Assembly (NCBI GenBank): GCA_030602315.1 | Contig: JAUVZY010000023.1 | Coordinates: 1-38,236 of the forward strand | From: Pseudomonadaceae bacterium | Lineage (GTDB): Bacteria; Pseudomonadota; Gammaproteobacteria; Pseudomonadales; Pseudomonadaceae | DNA length: 38,236 nt | Direction of reading: 5' to 3' | Shown here: in pieces, positions 10,046 through 17,863 of the stretch | Position numbering within the stretch: the stretch's first letter is position 1 | How the letters are laid out: every line of letters begins with the position of its first letter | Notes under the pieces: model-generated | Databases searched by the model: none | Seen by the model: the letters and a program-made list of their open reading frames with translations, nothing else | What the model was told of the DNA's origin: nothing | Position numbers and translations under genes: made by a program

Positions 10046-10640
10046 TGAAGCTCTCCAGCTCGCGCAGCAACCGTTGTATCTGGGCCGCCGGCAGCACGTA
10101 ATCCGGCGCGAAGCGTGACAGAGCCGCGCGCGGCATGGTGTCGACCAGTGCCTCTTCCGGCTGCTGGACCACGGTCAGCCCACCGGCCAGATGAATCGCC
10201 TCCAGCCCTGCCGCGCCGTCCTCGCTGGCGCCGGAGAGCAGCACACCGAGCAGCTGCGGCCCCCACACGGCGGCGGCGGATTCGAACAGCACATCGATCG
10301 ACGGCCGCGAGTAATTCACCGGTTCCTCCTGACTGAGCGCCAGCGTCTGGTCGTCCTCGACCAGCAAGTGATAATCCGGCGGCGCGAAATAGAGCGTTCC
10401 AGGGCGCACCGGTTCCTTTTCGTCGGCCTCTTTCACGCGCAACCCGCATTTGCCGGCGAAGATCTGCGCCAGACTCGAGGGGTGCTGCGGCGGCACGTGC
10501 TGCACCACCAACAGCGCCAGGGCAAACCCGGCGGGCAGGCCCTCGACCACCCCGGCGAGCGCCTTGAGCCCACCGGCCGACGCGCCGATGGCCACCACCC
10601 GGATCGGCGGGGCAGCGCTCATGGCGGGTTTCGGGCTCAT
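10038..10640 (-). CDS. CheB-type protein-glutamate methylesterase, catalytic domain only
   Basis: This 200-residue protein consists of the CheB catalytic domain alone. It shows the nucleophile loop GASAGG (about residues 19-24), the catalytic histidine in VQHVPP, and the aspartate segment GASEDGAAG. Such enzymes hydrolyse methyl-glutamate esters or deamidate glutamine in a signalling protein. The N-terminal receiver of classical CheB is absent, so its activity is not controlled by its own phosphorylation. Its ATG overlaps the cheR stop as ATGA (10637-10640), which supports this start over the methionine six residues later. Its stop overlaps the downstream kinase start by 8 bp. The likely substrate is a partner in this operon, since no chemoreceptor is near. 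Confidence 0.9.
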   Translation of the reverse strand: MSPKPAMSAAPPIRVVAIGASAGGLKALAGVVEGLPAGFALALLVVQHVPPQHPSSLAQIFAGKCGLRVKEADEKEPVRPGTLYFAPPDYHLLVEDDQTLALSQEEPVNYSRPSIDVLFESAAAVWGPQLLGVLLSGASEDGAAGLEAIHLAGGLTVVQQPEEALVDTMPRAALSRFAPDYVLPAAQIQRLLRELESFNE

Positions 10641-11455
10641 AGCTTGCGAAAGATCCGTTCATCGCGGGCAAAGCCCTCGAAGGCCTGGGCGAAGGCGGAA
10701 AACTCCACCGTTTCCTTGCTGCCCAGGCCAAGAAAGCCGCGGTGGCACAAGGACTCGTGGAACAGGCCGAGTGCCCGATCCTGCAGGGCGCGGTTGAAGT
10801 AGATCAGCACGTTGCGGCAGGAAATGAACTGGGTTTCGGAAAATACGCTATCGGTCGCCAGGCTGTGATCGGCAAAGGTAACCCGTTCCTTCAACGCTCT
10901 ATCCAGCAACACCGAGTCGTAGGCCGCGGTGTAGTAGTCGGAAAAGCTGTGCCGCCCGCCAGCCAACTGGTAGTTGCGGGTGTAATGACGCACGTTCTTC
11001 AGGTCGAAGATGCCCTGTTGCGCGCGCTCCAGCGAGCGCGGGTTGATATCGGTGGCATAGATGATCGAACGCTCGAGCAATCCCTCCTCCTTGAGCAGGA
11101 TCGCCAGCGAATACACCTCCTCACCCGTGCTGCAGCCGGCGACCCAGATCTTGAGCGAGGGATAGGTGCGTAGCAGCGGGATCACCTGCTCGCGCACGGC
11201 GCGGTAGTACGCCGGATCACGAAACATCTCGCTCACTGGGATGGTGAGAAACTGCAGCAGTTCCATGAACGCTTTCGGTTCGTGGAGGATGCGGTGCTGC
11301 AAGGCGGCGATGTGCTCGCACTCCAGATGCCGCTGCGCCAGCGCCACGCGCCGGCGCAAGGAGGCCAGCGAATAGTTGCGAAAGTCATAGCTGTAACGCA
11401 GGAAGATCGCTTCGATCAGCAGCTTGAGTTCGATATCCGCCACGCTGCGCAACAC
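10637..11455 (-). CDS. CheR-type protein-glutamate O-methyltransferase
   Basis: This 272-residue SAM-dependent methyltransferase belongs to the CheR family, which methylates glutamates in signalling helices. An N-terminal helical domain (about 5-75) precedes the Rossmann domain, with the SAM loop VAGCSTGEEVYS (about 105-116), the acidic motif ATDINP, and CRNVLIYF near residue 215. It lacks the TPR extension and the pentapeptide-linked features of some CheR proteins. The start is a GTG at 11455 directly after the TAG stop of the upstream kinase (11458-11456), with GGAG inside the kinase 3' end. Translational coupling is therefore likely. The downstream cheB gene overlaps by four bases. Confidence 0.9.
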   Translation of the reverse strand: MLRSVADIELKLLIEAIFLRYSYDFRNYSLASLRRRVALAQRHLECEHIAALQHRILHEPKAFMELLQFLTIPVSEMFRDPAYYRAVREQVIPLLRTYPSLKIWVAGCSTGEEVYSLAILLKEEGLLERSIIYATDINPRSLERAQQGIFDLKNVRHYTRNYQLAGGRHSFSDYYTAAYDSVLLDRALKERVTFADHSLATDSVFSETQFISCRNVLIYFNRALQDRALGLFHESLCHRGFLGLGSKETVEFSAFAQAFEGFARDERIFRKL

Positions 11456-14400
11456 CTAGAGCAGCTCCACCTTGGGCAGCCACACGCGGATCAGCGAGAA
11501 CAGCCGGTCAAGGTCGATGGGCTTGGCCAGGTAGTCGTTGGCTCCGGCGCGCAGGCAGCGATCCTGATCGTCCTTCATCGCCTTGGCGGTCACCGCGATG
11601 ATCGGCAGCTTGGTAAACCGTGGATCCTTGCGGATCTGTTCGGTGGCGGTGAAGCCATCCATCTCCGGCATCATGATGTCCATCAGCACCAGGTCGATGT
11701 CGGCCTGCTGGTCCAGCGCATCGAGCGCCTCGCGGCCGTTGCGGGCGATCTCCACCAACGCGCCCTTCTGCTCCAGCGCGCTGGTGAGGGCGAACACGTT
11801 GCGCACGTCATCGTCCACCACCAGGATCTTGCGCCCCTCGAACGCCTTCTCCCGGCTGCGCGCGGTGCGCAGCATTTTCTGCCGCTCCGGCGGCATGTCC
11901 GACTCCACCTTGTGCAGAAACAGCGTCACCTCATCGAGCAGCCGCTCCGGCGAGCGCGCACCCTTGATGATGATCGAGCGCGAATACTTCATCAGCGCCG
12001 CTTCCTCGTCGCGGGTGAGGTTGCGCCCGGTGTAGACGATCACCGGCGGGAACGAGCAGATCTCCTCCTGGCCCATCCGCTCGAGCAACTGGTAACCGTC
12101 CATGTCCGGCAGTTTCAGGTCGATGATCATGCAGTCGAACACGGTGCTGCGCAGTTGCTCCAGTGCCGCCTCCCCCAGCGCCACCGCGGTGATCTCGACA
12201 TCGGCGTCCTCGATCAGCCGCGACACGCTTTCGCGCTGCAGGGCATCGTCCTCCACCAGCAGCACGCGCTTGACCTTCTGCGCCAGCTTGCTTTCCAGGC
12301 GACGGAAAACCTCCTTGAGCTCATCGCGCGAGGTGGGCTTGACCGCATAACCGACCGCGCCCATCTGCAGCGCCGCCTCCTTGCGGTCCTCCACCGACAC
12401 CACATGCACCGGGATATGCCGGGTCTCGGCGCTCTCCTTGAGACGCTCGAGCACGGTCAGCCCGGAATGATCGGGCAGACGCATGTCCAGCAGGATCGCA
12501 TCCGGGCGGTATTGCTGCGCCAGACTAAAGCCCTGGTCGGCGCTGTGACTGATCAGGCAGCTGTACTGCAGCTCGTGGGCCAGATCACGAAGGATGCCGG
12601 CAAAGCGTGGCTCGTCCTCGATGATCAGCACACAGCGATCACGGAAGGGGTAGTCCTGGCGGTCATCGGCCACCGCTGCGATTGGCTCGGCCGCCGGCGG
12701 CTCTGCTGCCGGTGGCGCAGCAGCGGGCAACGGCTGGTGCCGCGGCGCCTCGCTCGGCGCGGGCAAGGCGGCCGCCTCGGAAGCGGGCGCCGCCTCGCAA
12801 GCGCTCTGGTAATGGACCGGCAACAGCAGGGTGAAGGTGCTGCCGACACCAGGCTGACTGTGCACCACGATCTGCCCGCCGAGCAGGCGCGCCAGCTCGC
12901 GGGAGATCGACAGGCCCAGGCCCGTCCCGCCGTAGCGCCGGTTGGTGGTGCCATCGGCCTGGCGGAAGGCCTCGAAAATCACGTCCTGCTGCTCGGGCGC
13001 AATGCCGATCCCGCTGTCCTGCACGGCGAAACTGATCCGCCCCGCGTCCGCCGCCGCCACGCGCAGCACCACGCTGCCGCTGTCGGTGAACTTGAAAGCG
13101 TTGGACAGCAGGTTCTTGAGGATCTGCTCGAGGCGCTGGCGGTCGACGAACAGGCTCTGCGGCACCCCCTCTGCCAGCTCGATCGAGAAGGTGAGCGACT
13201 TGCTCATCGCCTGGGGCAGAAACAGGTCGTGCAGCCCATCGACCAGCCGCTGCAGCGGTGTCGGCTCCGGGTATACCTCCAGCTTGCCGGCCTCCACCTT
13301 GGACAGGTCGAGGATGTCGTTGATCAACAGCAGCAGGTCGTTGCCGGCCGAGTAGATCGAGCGGGCGTACTGCACCTGATCGTCGCTCAAGTTGCCCGGC
13401 ACGTTGTCCGCCAGCAGCTTGGCCAGGATCAGCGTGCTGTTGAGCGGCGTGCGCAGTTCATGGGACATGTTGGCGAGGAACTCGGACTTGTAGCGACTGG
13501 CGCGCTGCAAGTCCTGGGCGTGCTGTTCGAGCATCAGCTGCGCCTGCTGCAGGCGCTCGTTCTGCTCGCCCATGTCGTCGCGCTGGCGCGCCAGCAACAG
13601 CGCCTGCTCGGACAGCTTCTCGTTGGTCTGCTCCAGCTCCGCCTGCTGCTCTTCCAGGTGCGCCTGCGACTCGCGCAGCGCCGAGGACTGCACTTCCAGC
13701 TCCTCGTTGGCCGCGCGCAGCTCTTCCTGCTGCACCTGCAGCTCCTCGTTGAGCTCCTGGGTCTCGGCCAGCACCTGCTGCAGGCGCCGGCGATAATGCG
13801 CCGCGTCGATGGCCGCGCCGATGCTGGCGGCGACCCGCCGCAACAGCTCGGCGTCCTGCTCCTGCAGCGGCCGCAGGAAGCCCAGCTCGAGTACGCCGTT
13901 AAGCTGGCCGTTGTTTTCCAGTGGCACGATCAGCACGCCCGTGGCCGGCGCACTGCCGAGCGCCGAGCTTACCTTGAGGTAATCGGCCGGCAGCTCGCGC
14001 AGCTCCAGCAGCCGGCGCTCGCGGGCCGCCTGGCCCACCAGCCCCTCACCCCAGTCGAGGTAACGGTCGTGCCGGGTGTGCTCCAGGTCATAGGCGAACT
14101 CGGCCGCCCGGCGCAGGCGCTCGCCGTCTACCACGTAGAGTGCACCGACCGCCATGTTCAGGTAGTCGGCGAGAAAGCCCAGCACGTTGCCCCCAAGGGT
14201 CTCGATGGTCGGCTCGCCGATCAGCGCCTCGTTCAGCGAGGCCTGCCCGCCGCGATACCAGGCCTGTGCTTCGAGATCGCGCGCGTGCGCCGCCTGCTGC
14301 TCGAGCACCGCCCCATAGCGACTCGACAGGGTCAACAGATCCCGCCGCCCGGCCCACACCAGCAGGCCGCTCAACAGCAGGCTGGAAATCAGAAACGCTG

Positions 14401-14962
14401 CGACCAGCAACGTACTGATGGTTTCGGCCTGGGCGACCACGGCCTGGCGGCGATCGCGCTCGGCGGCGATGAAGTCGGCGAACAGCGCGCGCATCTGCTC
14501 CTGCATCACCCGACCGCGGCCGGAGCGGGTGAACTCCTCGAACGACAGGCCGTTGCGCCGCCGGTCGATCACCTCGTGGGCCAGTTCGAGCCAGCGCCGA
14601 TGCAGGTCTTCGATCTGCTGCAGGCGCTGCTGCTGCGCCGGGCGATCGGTGACGAACTCGCGCAGCTCGGTAAGGCTGAGGGTCACCTTGGGCAGCGCCT
14701 TCTCGAACGGGTCGAGAAAGATATCCTCACCGGAAATCAGAAAGCCGCGCATGCCGGTTTCCTGCTCGACGATCAGCCGGTTCGCCTCATGGGCGGCGGC
14801 GACCTGGCCGACCGACTGCTCCACCCAGCGATCGACCGTGGACAGGTAATAGATGATGGCGGAAAAGAAGAACGCGCTGAGCAAGCCGAAGCTCAGCGGT
14901 AGCGTCACGTTCCGATTGAGGATGCGTCGAAATTCCTGCTGGCCGATGAAAGCGTTGGTCAT
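11456..14962 (-). CDS. Hybrid histidine kinase: CHASE3-GAF-HisKA-HATPase-REC-REC-REC
   Basis: This is a large inner-membrane sensor kinase of 1168 residues. A first helix (about 22-41) and a CHASE3-like periplasmic domain (44-180) are followed by a second helix (183-204). GAF covers about 240-390. A long Glu/Gln-rich coiled coil follows (391-490). HisKA carries H501 in SHELRTPLN. The ATPase domain (to about 715) has NLLSNAFKF, DSGIGI and GTGLGLS. After an Ala/Pro linker (about 720-768) come three receivers with phospho-acceptors D826, D948 and D1095. The second receiver ends less typically (KGARSPE instead of KP). The ATG has AGGAG 10 bases upstream. It heads the operon with CheR, CheB and receiver-kinase genes. 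CHASE3 ligands are unknown. The family type suggests a phosphorelay with several outputs. Confidence 0.92.
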   Translation of the reverse strand: MTNAFIGQQEFRRILNRNVTLPLSFGLLSAFFFSAIIYYLSTVDRWVEQSVGQVAAAHEANRLIVEQETGMRGFLISGEDIFLDPFEKALPKVTLSLTELREFVTDRPAQQQRLQQIEDLHRRWLELAHEVIDRRRNGLSFEEFTRSGRGRVMQEQMRALFADFIAAERDRRQAVVAQAETISTLLVAAFLISSLLLSGLLVWAGRRDLLTLSSRYGAVLEQQAAHARDLEAQAWYRGGQASLNEALIGEPTIETLGGNVLGFLADYLNMAVGALYVVDGERLRRAAEFAYDLEHTRHDRYLDWGEGLVGQAARERRLLELRELPADYLKVSSALGSAPATGVLIVPLENNGQLNGVLELGFLRPLQEQDAELLRRVAASIGAAIDAAHYRRRLQQVLAETQELNEELQVQQEELRAANEELEVQSSALRESQAHLEEQQAELEQTNEKLSEQALLLARQRDDMGEQNERLQQAQLMLEQHAQDLQRASRYKSEFLANMSHELRTPLNSTLILAKLLADNVPGNLSDDQVQYARSIYSAGNDLLLLINDILDLSKVEAGKLEVYPEPTPLQRLVDGLHDLFLPQAMSKSLTFSIELAEGVPQSLFVDRQRLEQILKNLLSNAFKFTDSGSVVLRVAAADAGRISFAVQDSGIGIAPEQQDVIFEAFRQADGTTNRRYGGTGLGLSISRELARLLGGQIVVHSQPGVGSTFTLLLPVHYQSACEAAPASEAAALPAPSEAPRHQPLPAAAPPAAEPPAAEPIAAVADDRQDYPFRDRCVLIIEDEPRFAGILRDLAHELQYSCLISHSADQGFSLAQQYRPDAILLDMRLPDHSGLTVLERLKESAETRHIPVHVVSVEDRKEAALQMGAVGYAVKPTSRDELKEVFRRLESKLAQKVKRVLLVEDDALQRESVSRLIEDADVEITAVALGEAALEQLRSTVFDCMIIDLKLPDMDGYQLLERMGQEEICSFPPVIVYTGRNLTRDEEAALMKYSRSIIIKGARSPERLLDEVTLFLHKVESDMPPERQKMLRTARSREKAFEGRKILVVDDDVRNVFALTSALEQKGALVEIARNGREALDALDQQADIDLVLMDIMMPEMDGFTATEQIRKDPRFTKLPIIAVTAKAMKDDQDRCLRAGANDYLAKPIDLDRLFSLIRVWLPKVELL

Positions 14963-15049
14963 GCGTGCCCCACTCCTGGCGGCCTGCCGGTGCCCTCCCT
15001 GTGCGCCGGGGCAGGTCGCGTTGTCCTTTCGATGACGAACAAAGGCCGG

Positions 15050-15078
15050 ACTCTACCCCGCACGGTTCGTCAGCACAA
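15050..15078 (-). promoter_or_regulatory. Possible promoter of the kinase-cheR-cheB operon
   Basis: On the minus strand TTGTGC (15078-15073), a 17-bp spacer and TAGAGT (15055-15050) could drive the four-gene signalling operon, about 80 bp before the first ATG. The -35 box overlaps the T-run of the terminator just upstream. The match is moderate, so another promoter is possible. Confidence 0.4.
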
Positions 15079-15102
15079 AAAAACCCGACTGTTTTAGCCG
15101 GG
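15076..15102 (-). terminator. Rho-independent terminator after the Pmp3-like gene
   Basis: Read on the minus strand, CCCGGCT and AGTCGGG (15102-15096 and 15090-15084) form a 7-bp stem with one mismatch and a 5-base loop, followed by a run of seven to eight T. Flanking CACAAA and TTTGTG also pair, so it could work in both directions. It lies 20 bp after the small gene's stop codon. Confidence 0.85.
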
Positions 15103-15122
15103 CTTTGTGACCTGGTTTGGGC

Positions 15123-15281
15123 TCAACGCCGCGCGATGATGTAGACCGCGTGAATCACGCCTGGCAGGTAGCCAAGCAGGGTCAGCAGGATGTTGAGCCA
15201 GAACGCCCCGCCGAGCCCCACCTGCAGGAACACGCCGAGCGGTGGAAGAAGGATGGCGATGATAATGCGGATGATGTCCAT
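15123..15281 (-). CDS. Pmp3/YqaE-family small membrane protein (UPF0057)
   Basis: This 52-residue gene is too short for a 60-residue cut-off. The protein begins MDIIRIIIAILLPPLG, continues through VGLGGAFWLNILLTLLGYLPG and ends VIHAVYIIARR. It has two membrane helices and the PPLGV and LGYLPGxIHA pattern of the Pmp3/YqaE family, short hydrophobic proteins linked to salt or membrane-potential stress in plants and yeast. Their bacterial role is unsettled. GGAG lies 8 bases before the ATG, and a strong terminator follows the stop. It lies between trehalase and the signalling operon and has its own terminator, so it may be a separate transcript. Confidence 0.9.
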   Translation of the reverse strand: MDIIRIIIAILLPPLGVFLQVGLGGAFWLNILLTLLGYLPGVIHAVYIIARR

Positions 15282-15329
15282 GACAGACTCCGTTGGCCGT
15301 GGGCTTTCCCGCTTTTGAAAAGCCCCCTG

Positions 15330-15345
15330 CGCCGGGGTTCCGGCG
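15330..15345 (-). terminator. Possible terminator after treF
   Basis: On the minus strand a perfect 6-bp GC stem (CGCCGG/CCGGCG) with a 4-base loop lies 6 bases beyond the treF stop. It is followed 8 bases later by TTTT. A second imperfect hairpin follows (about 15300-15325). The T-run is short and distant, so this is only a plausible terminator. Confidence 0.35.
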
Positions 15346-15350
15346 TGCGC

Positions 15351-16955
15351 TCAGCAACGTCCGGCGCGGCAGCGGTTGGCGTAGTGCTGCGGATCTTCCT
15401 GCAACAGCTTGCGGGTGACCCCGTTGGTCCAGCCAAAGCCATCCTGCAGCGGATATTCGCCACCGCCGGCGTGCTCGGCATGGGTGCGCAGCACGTACTT
15501 TTCCATCAGCTTGCTTTCGCGCTCGAACAGGTCCGAGACGATCACCAGCCAGCGCCGCTCGATTTCCGCGGCCAGACGCTGCTCGCCGTATTGCTGCAGG
15601 CCGCGCACCGCCATCCACTGCAGCGGCGCCCAGCCGTTGGGCCGGTCCCACTGCTGGCCGCTGCCGCCGATCTCGGTGGTGGCCAGCCCGCCCGGCGCCA
15701 GCAGGCGGCTGCGGATGACCTCTGCGACGCGGGCGGCCTGTTGCTCGCCGGCCAGGCGCACGAACAACGGTGTGACGGTGGCCGCGGTCAGGTTCTCGCG
15801 TGGCTCGCCGAGGACCCAGTCGTAATCGAAATAGGCACCGATGGCGTCGTTCCACAGGTAGCGCTCGATGGCGGCCTGACGCGCCGCGGCGCGCTCGCGG
15901 AACTCGGCGGCGCAACGCTCCAGCCCACGCGCCTCGCCGAGTCGGGCGATCTGCCGCTCGAGCCGATAGAGAAAGCTGTTCAAGTCGACCGGCAGGATCG
16001 CCGTGGTGCGAATGGTCGACAAGCGGGTCGGATCGGCCTGCCAGCGCGAGCTGAAGTCCCAGCCCGATTCGGCACCGGCGCGCAGGTCGCGGTACACCTG
16101 GTGCGCCGGGCGCTCGGACTCGGCGGCGGTCTCGATGTCCTCGCGGTAGGACTCCTCGCGCGGCGTGTCCCGGTCGTCCCAGTAGCGATTGAGCACTGCG
16201 CCACAGGGCAGACGAACACAGCGCCGGTGGCTGTCGCCGGGGCGCAGCACCTCGGCACCATCCATCCAGAAGGCGTATTCCTTGCGCAGCTGCGGTAGGT
16301 AGTCGCTGGCACGGCGGATGCCGGTTTCCTCGAACAGGTCGGTCATCAGCGCGAACACCGGCGGTTGCGAGCGCGTCAGGTAGTAGGAGCGGTTGCCATT
16401 GGGCACGTGGCCGAAGGTGTCGATCAGGTAGGCGAAGTTGTCGGCCATGCTGCGCAGCAGCTGCCGCTGCCCGCTCTCATCGAGGCCGAGCATGGTGAAG
16501 TAGGAGTCCCAGTAGTACAGCTCGGTGAAGCGCCCGCCCGGCACCACGTACTCGTGGGGCAACGGCAGCAACGAGGACAGACCGGGGTGACGATCGGGCC
16601 GCCGGGTGAGCACCGGCCACAGGCGGTCGATGTGCTGGGCCAGGGTATCGTCGGGATTGGCGACGAACTCCTGGGCCGGCAGTTCGAAAGGCTCGAAGTG
16701 CTGCAGCACGAAGGCGCGCAGATCGAAGCCCGGCTGATCGCGCTGCTCGCGGTAGGCCTCGAGGATGCGTTCGGGGTGCTCGCGCGGCGCGCAGTCGACG
16801 AACGTCTTGCTGTCGGGGAAGACCTTCCCCAGCTGCACGTCGACGAACAGTTCCTGATAGCGGTCAGCCGGGGTCAGGGTATCGGCACCGCGGACCTTGG
16901 CCAGCGCCTCGGCAAACGGCGCCTCTTCGCCGCTCACTGCTCGCTGTAGTTCCAT
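15351..16955 (-). CDS. treF: Cytoplasmic-type alpha,alpha-trehalase (GH37)
   Basis: Trehalase hydrolyses trehalose to two glucoses. The 534-residue protein has both family signatures, PGGRFTELYYWDSYF (139-153) and QWDRPNGWAP (435-444), plus the glycine-rich GGGEYPLQDGFGW. By comparison with E. coli trehalase the expected catalytic acid is D300 (SGWDFSSRW) and the base E500. No signal peptide is present. The N-terminal part (PADRYQELFVDVQLGKVFPDSKTF) resembles TreF more than periplasmic TreA, so cytoplasmic action on internal trehalose is likely. Its ATG lies inside the 3' end of the SDR gene (22-bp overlap), so the two are translationally coupled. The last residues (NRCRAGRC) diverge from the family. 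Confidence 0.93.
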   Translation of the reverse strand: MELQRAVSGEEAPFAEALAKVRGADTLTPADRYQELFVDVQLGKVFPDSKTFVDCAPREHPERILEAYREQRDQPGFDLRAFVLQHFEPFELPAQEFVANPDDTLAQHIDRLWPVLTRRPDRHPGLSSLLPLPHEYVVPGGRFTELYYWDSYFTMLGLDESGQRQLLRSMADNFAYLIDTFGHVPNGNRSYYLTRSQPPVFALMTDLFEETGIRRASDYLPQLRKEYAFWMDGAEVLRPGDSHRRCVRLPCGAVLNRYWDDRDTPREESYREDIETAAESERPAHQVYRDLRAGAESGWDFSSRWQADPTRLSTIRTTAILPVDLNSFLYRLERQIARLGEARGLERCAAEFRERAAARQAAIERYLWNDAIGAYFDYDWVLGEPRENLTAATVTPLFVRLAGEQQAARVAEVIRSRLLAPGGLATTEIGGSGQQWDRPNGWAPLQWMAVRGLQQYGEQRLAAEIERRWLVIVSDLFERESKLMEKYVLRTHAEHAGGGEYPLQDGFGWTNGVTRKLLQEDPQHYANRCRAGRC

Positions 16956-17701
16956 AACAGCCCTCCATCCACATACAGGGTGGTCCCTGTAATGTAGTCG
17001 GCGTCAGCACTGGCCAGGAACGCCACCGCGCCAGCCACATCCGACGGCTGCCCGAGACGGCCGCGCGGAATGTTCTGCATCAGGCGCTGCAGCTTGTCCG
17101 GCTGATTCATCAGCGCGCTATTGATCGGCGTCTCGATGGCGCCGGGCGCCACGTTGTTCACCGTGATGCCGTAGGGCGCCAGCTCGATCGCCAGGTTGCG
17201 CATGAGCATCTTCAGCCCGCCCTTGCTGACGCAGTAGCTGGTGAAATTGGGAAACGGCAGTTCCTCGTGCACCGAGCTGTTGTTGATGATGCGTCCGGGG
17301 CTGCCGCGCTCGAGCAGATGCCGGGCGAATGCCTGGGCGAGAAAGAACGGCGCGCGCAGGTTGACGTTGAGGACCAGGGCGTAATCTTCCTCGGCGGCGT
17401 CGAGGAACGCGGCATGGCTCTGCACGCCGGCGTTGTTGACCAGGATATCCAGCGCGCCCAGCGCCGCGATGCCACGCTCGACCAGTTCGCGGCACTGGCC
17501 GGTTTCCGCCAGGTCGGCCGCGATGAACTCGGCGCGCACACCCTGCGTCCGAACTTCGGCGAGCGCCGCCTCGGCACCGGCATCGTGTTCGCGGGCGGTG
17601 AGGAGCACGTCTGCCCCCTCCTCTGCCAACCGGCGTGCGATGCCGCGACCGATGCCTTGGGAGCTGCCCGTGACCAGGGCCACCTTGCCTTTGAGCCGCA
17701 T
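16934..17701 (-). CDS. SDR-family oxidoreductase (possible sugar dehydrogenase)
   Basis: This 255-residue classical short-chain dehydrogenase has the cofactor loop TGSSQGIG (11-18), NNAG (99-102), and catalytic S153, Y166 and K170 (YCVSK). The C-terminal DYITGTTLYVDGG is typical. The start is the ATG at 17701, with AGGAG 7 bases upstream. A longer frame adds eight unlikely residues. The closest general type is glucose 1-dehydrogenase or 3-oxoacyl reductase, but substrate cannot be read from sequence. The 22-bp overlap with trehalase suggests it acts on glucose or a related sugar. A perfect inverted repeat CCGAT-2-ATCGG at 17736-17747, 35 bp upstream, could be an operator. No clear promoter was found. 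Confidence 0.88.
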   Translation of the reverse strand: MRLKGKVALVTGSSQGIGRGIARRLAEEGADVLLTAREHDAGAEAALAEVRTQGVRAEFIAADLAETGQCRELVERGIAALGALDILVNNAGVQSHAAFLDAAEEDYALVLNVNLRAPFFLAQAFARHLLERGSPGRIINNSSVHEELPFPNFTSYCVSKGGLKMLMRNLAIELAPYGITVNNVAPGAIETPINSALMNQPDKLQRLMQNIPRGRLGQPSDVAGAVAFLASADADYITGTTLYVDGGLLWNYSEQ

Positions 17702-17835
17702 GTCGCTCTCCTCTGTCCGGACCATGAGGTCGCGGCCGATTGATCGGTAAGGTGTCAGACGAATGAGCGGTCAGGGTGTTCCATCGAGAACGCGGGCGCT
17801 GTGTCAGCGTGTGTCGGCGCGCTTGCCGGGCGCAC

Positions 17836-17863
17836 AAAAAAGAAACCCCCGCCGAGGCGGGGG
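17836..17863 (-). terminator. Rho-independent terminator of RsmY-like RNA
   Basis: On the minus strand an 8-bp perfect GC stem (17863-17856 with 17853-17846) has a 2-base apex and is followed by TTTCTTTTTT (17845-17836). This is the strongest terminator in the window. It defines the 3' end of a short RNA, not of any open reading frame. Confidence 0.93.

Noticed and set aside
11282..14902. A 1206-codon open frame on the plus strand opposite the large kinase
   Set aside because: It is a GC-rich antisense shadow: His/Gln/Arg/Leu-rich, without any domain, and the minus strand encodes a complete kinase with all motifs.
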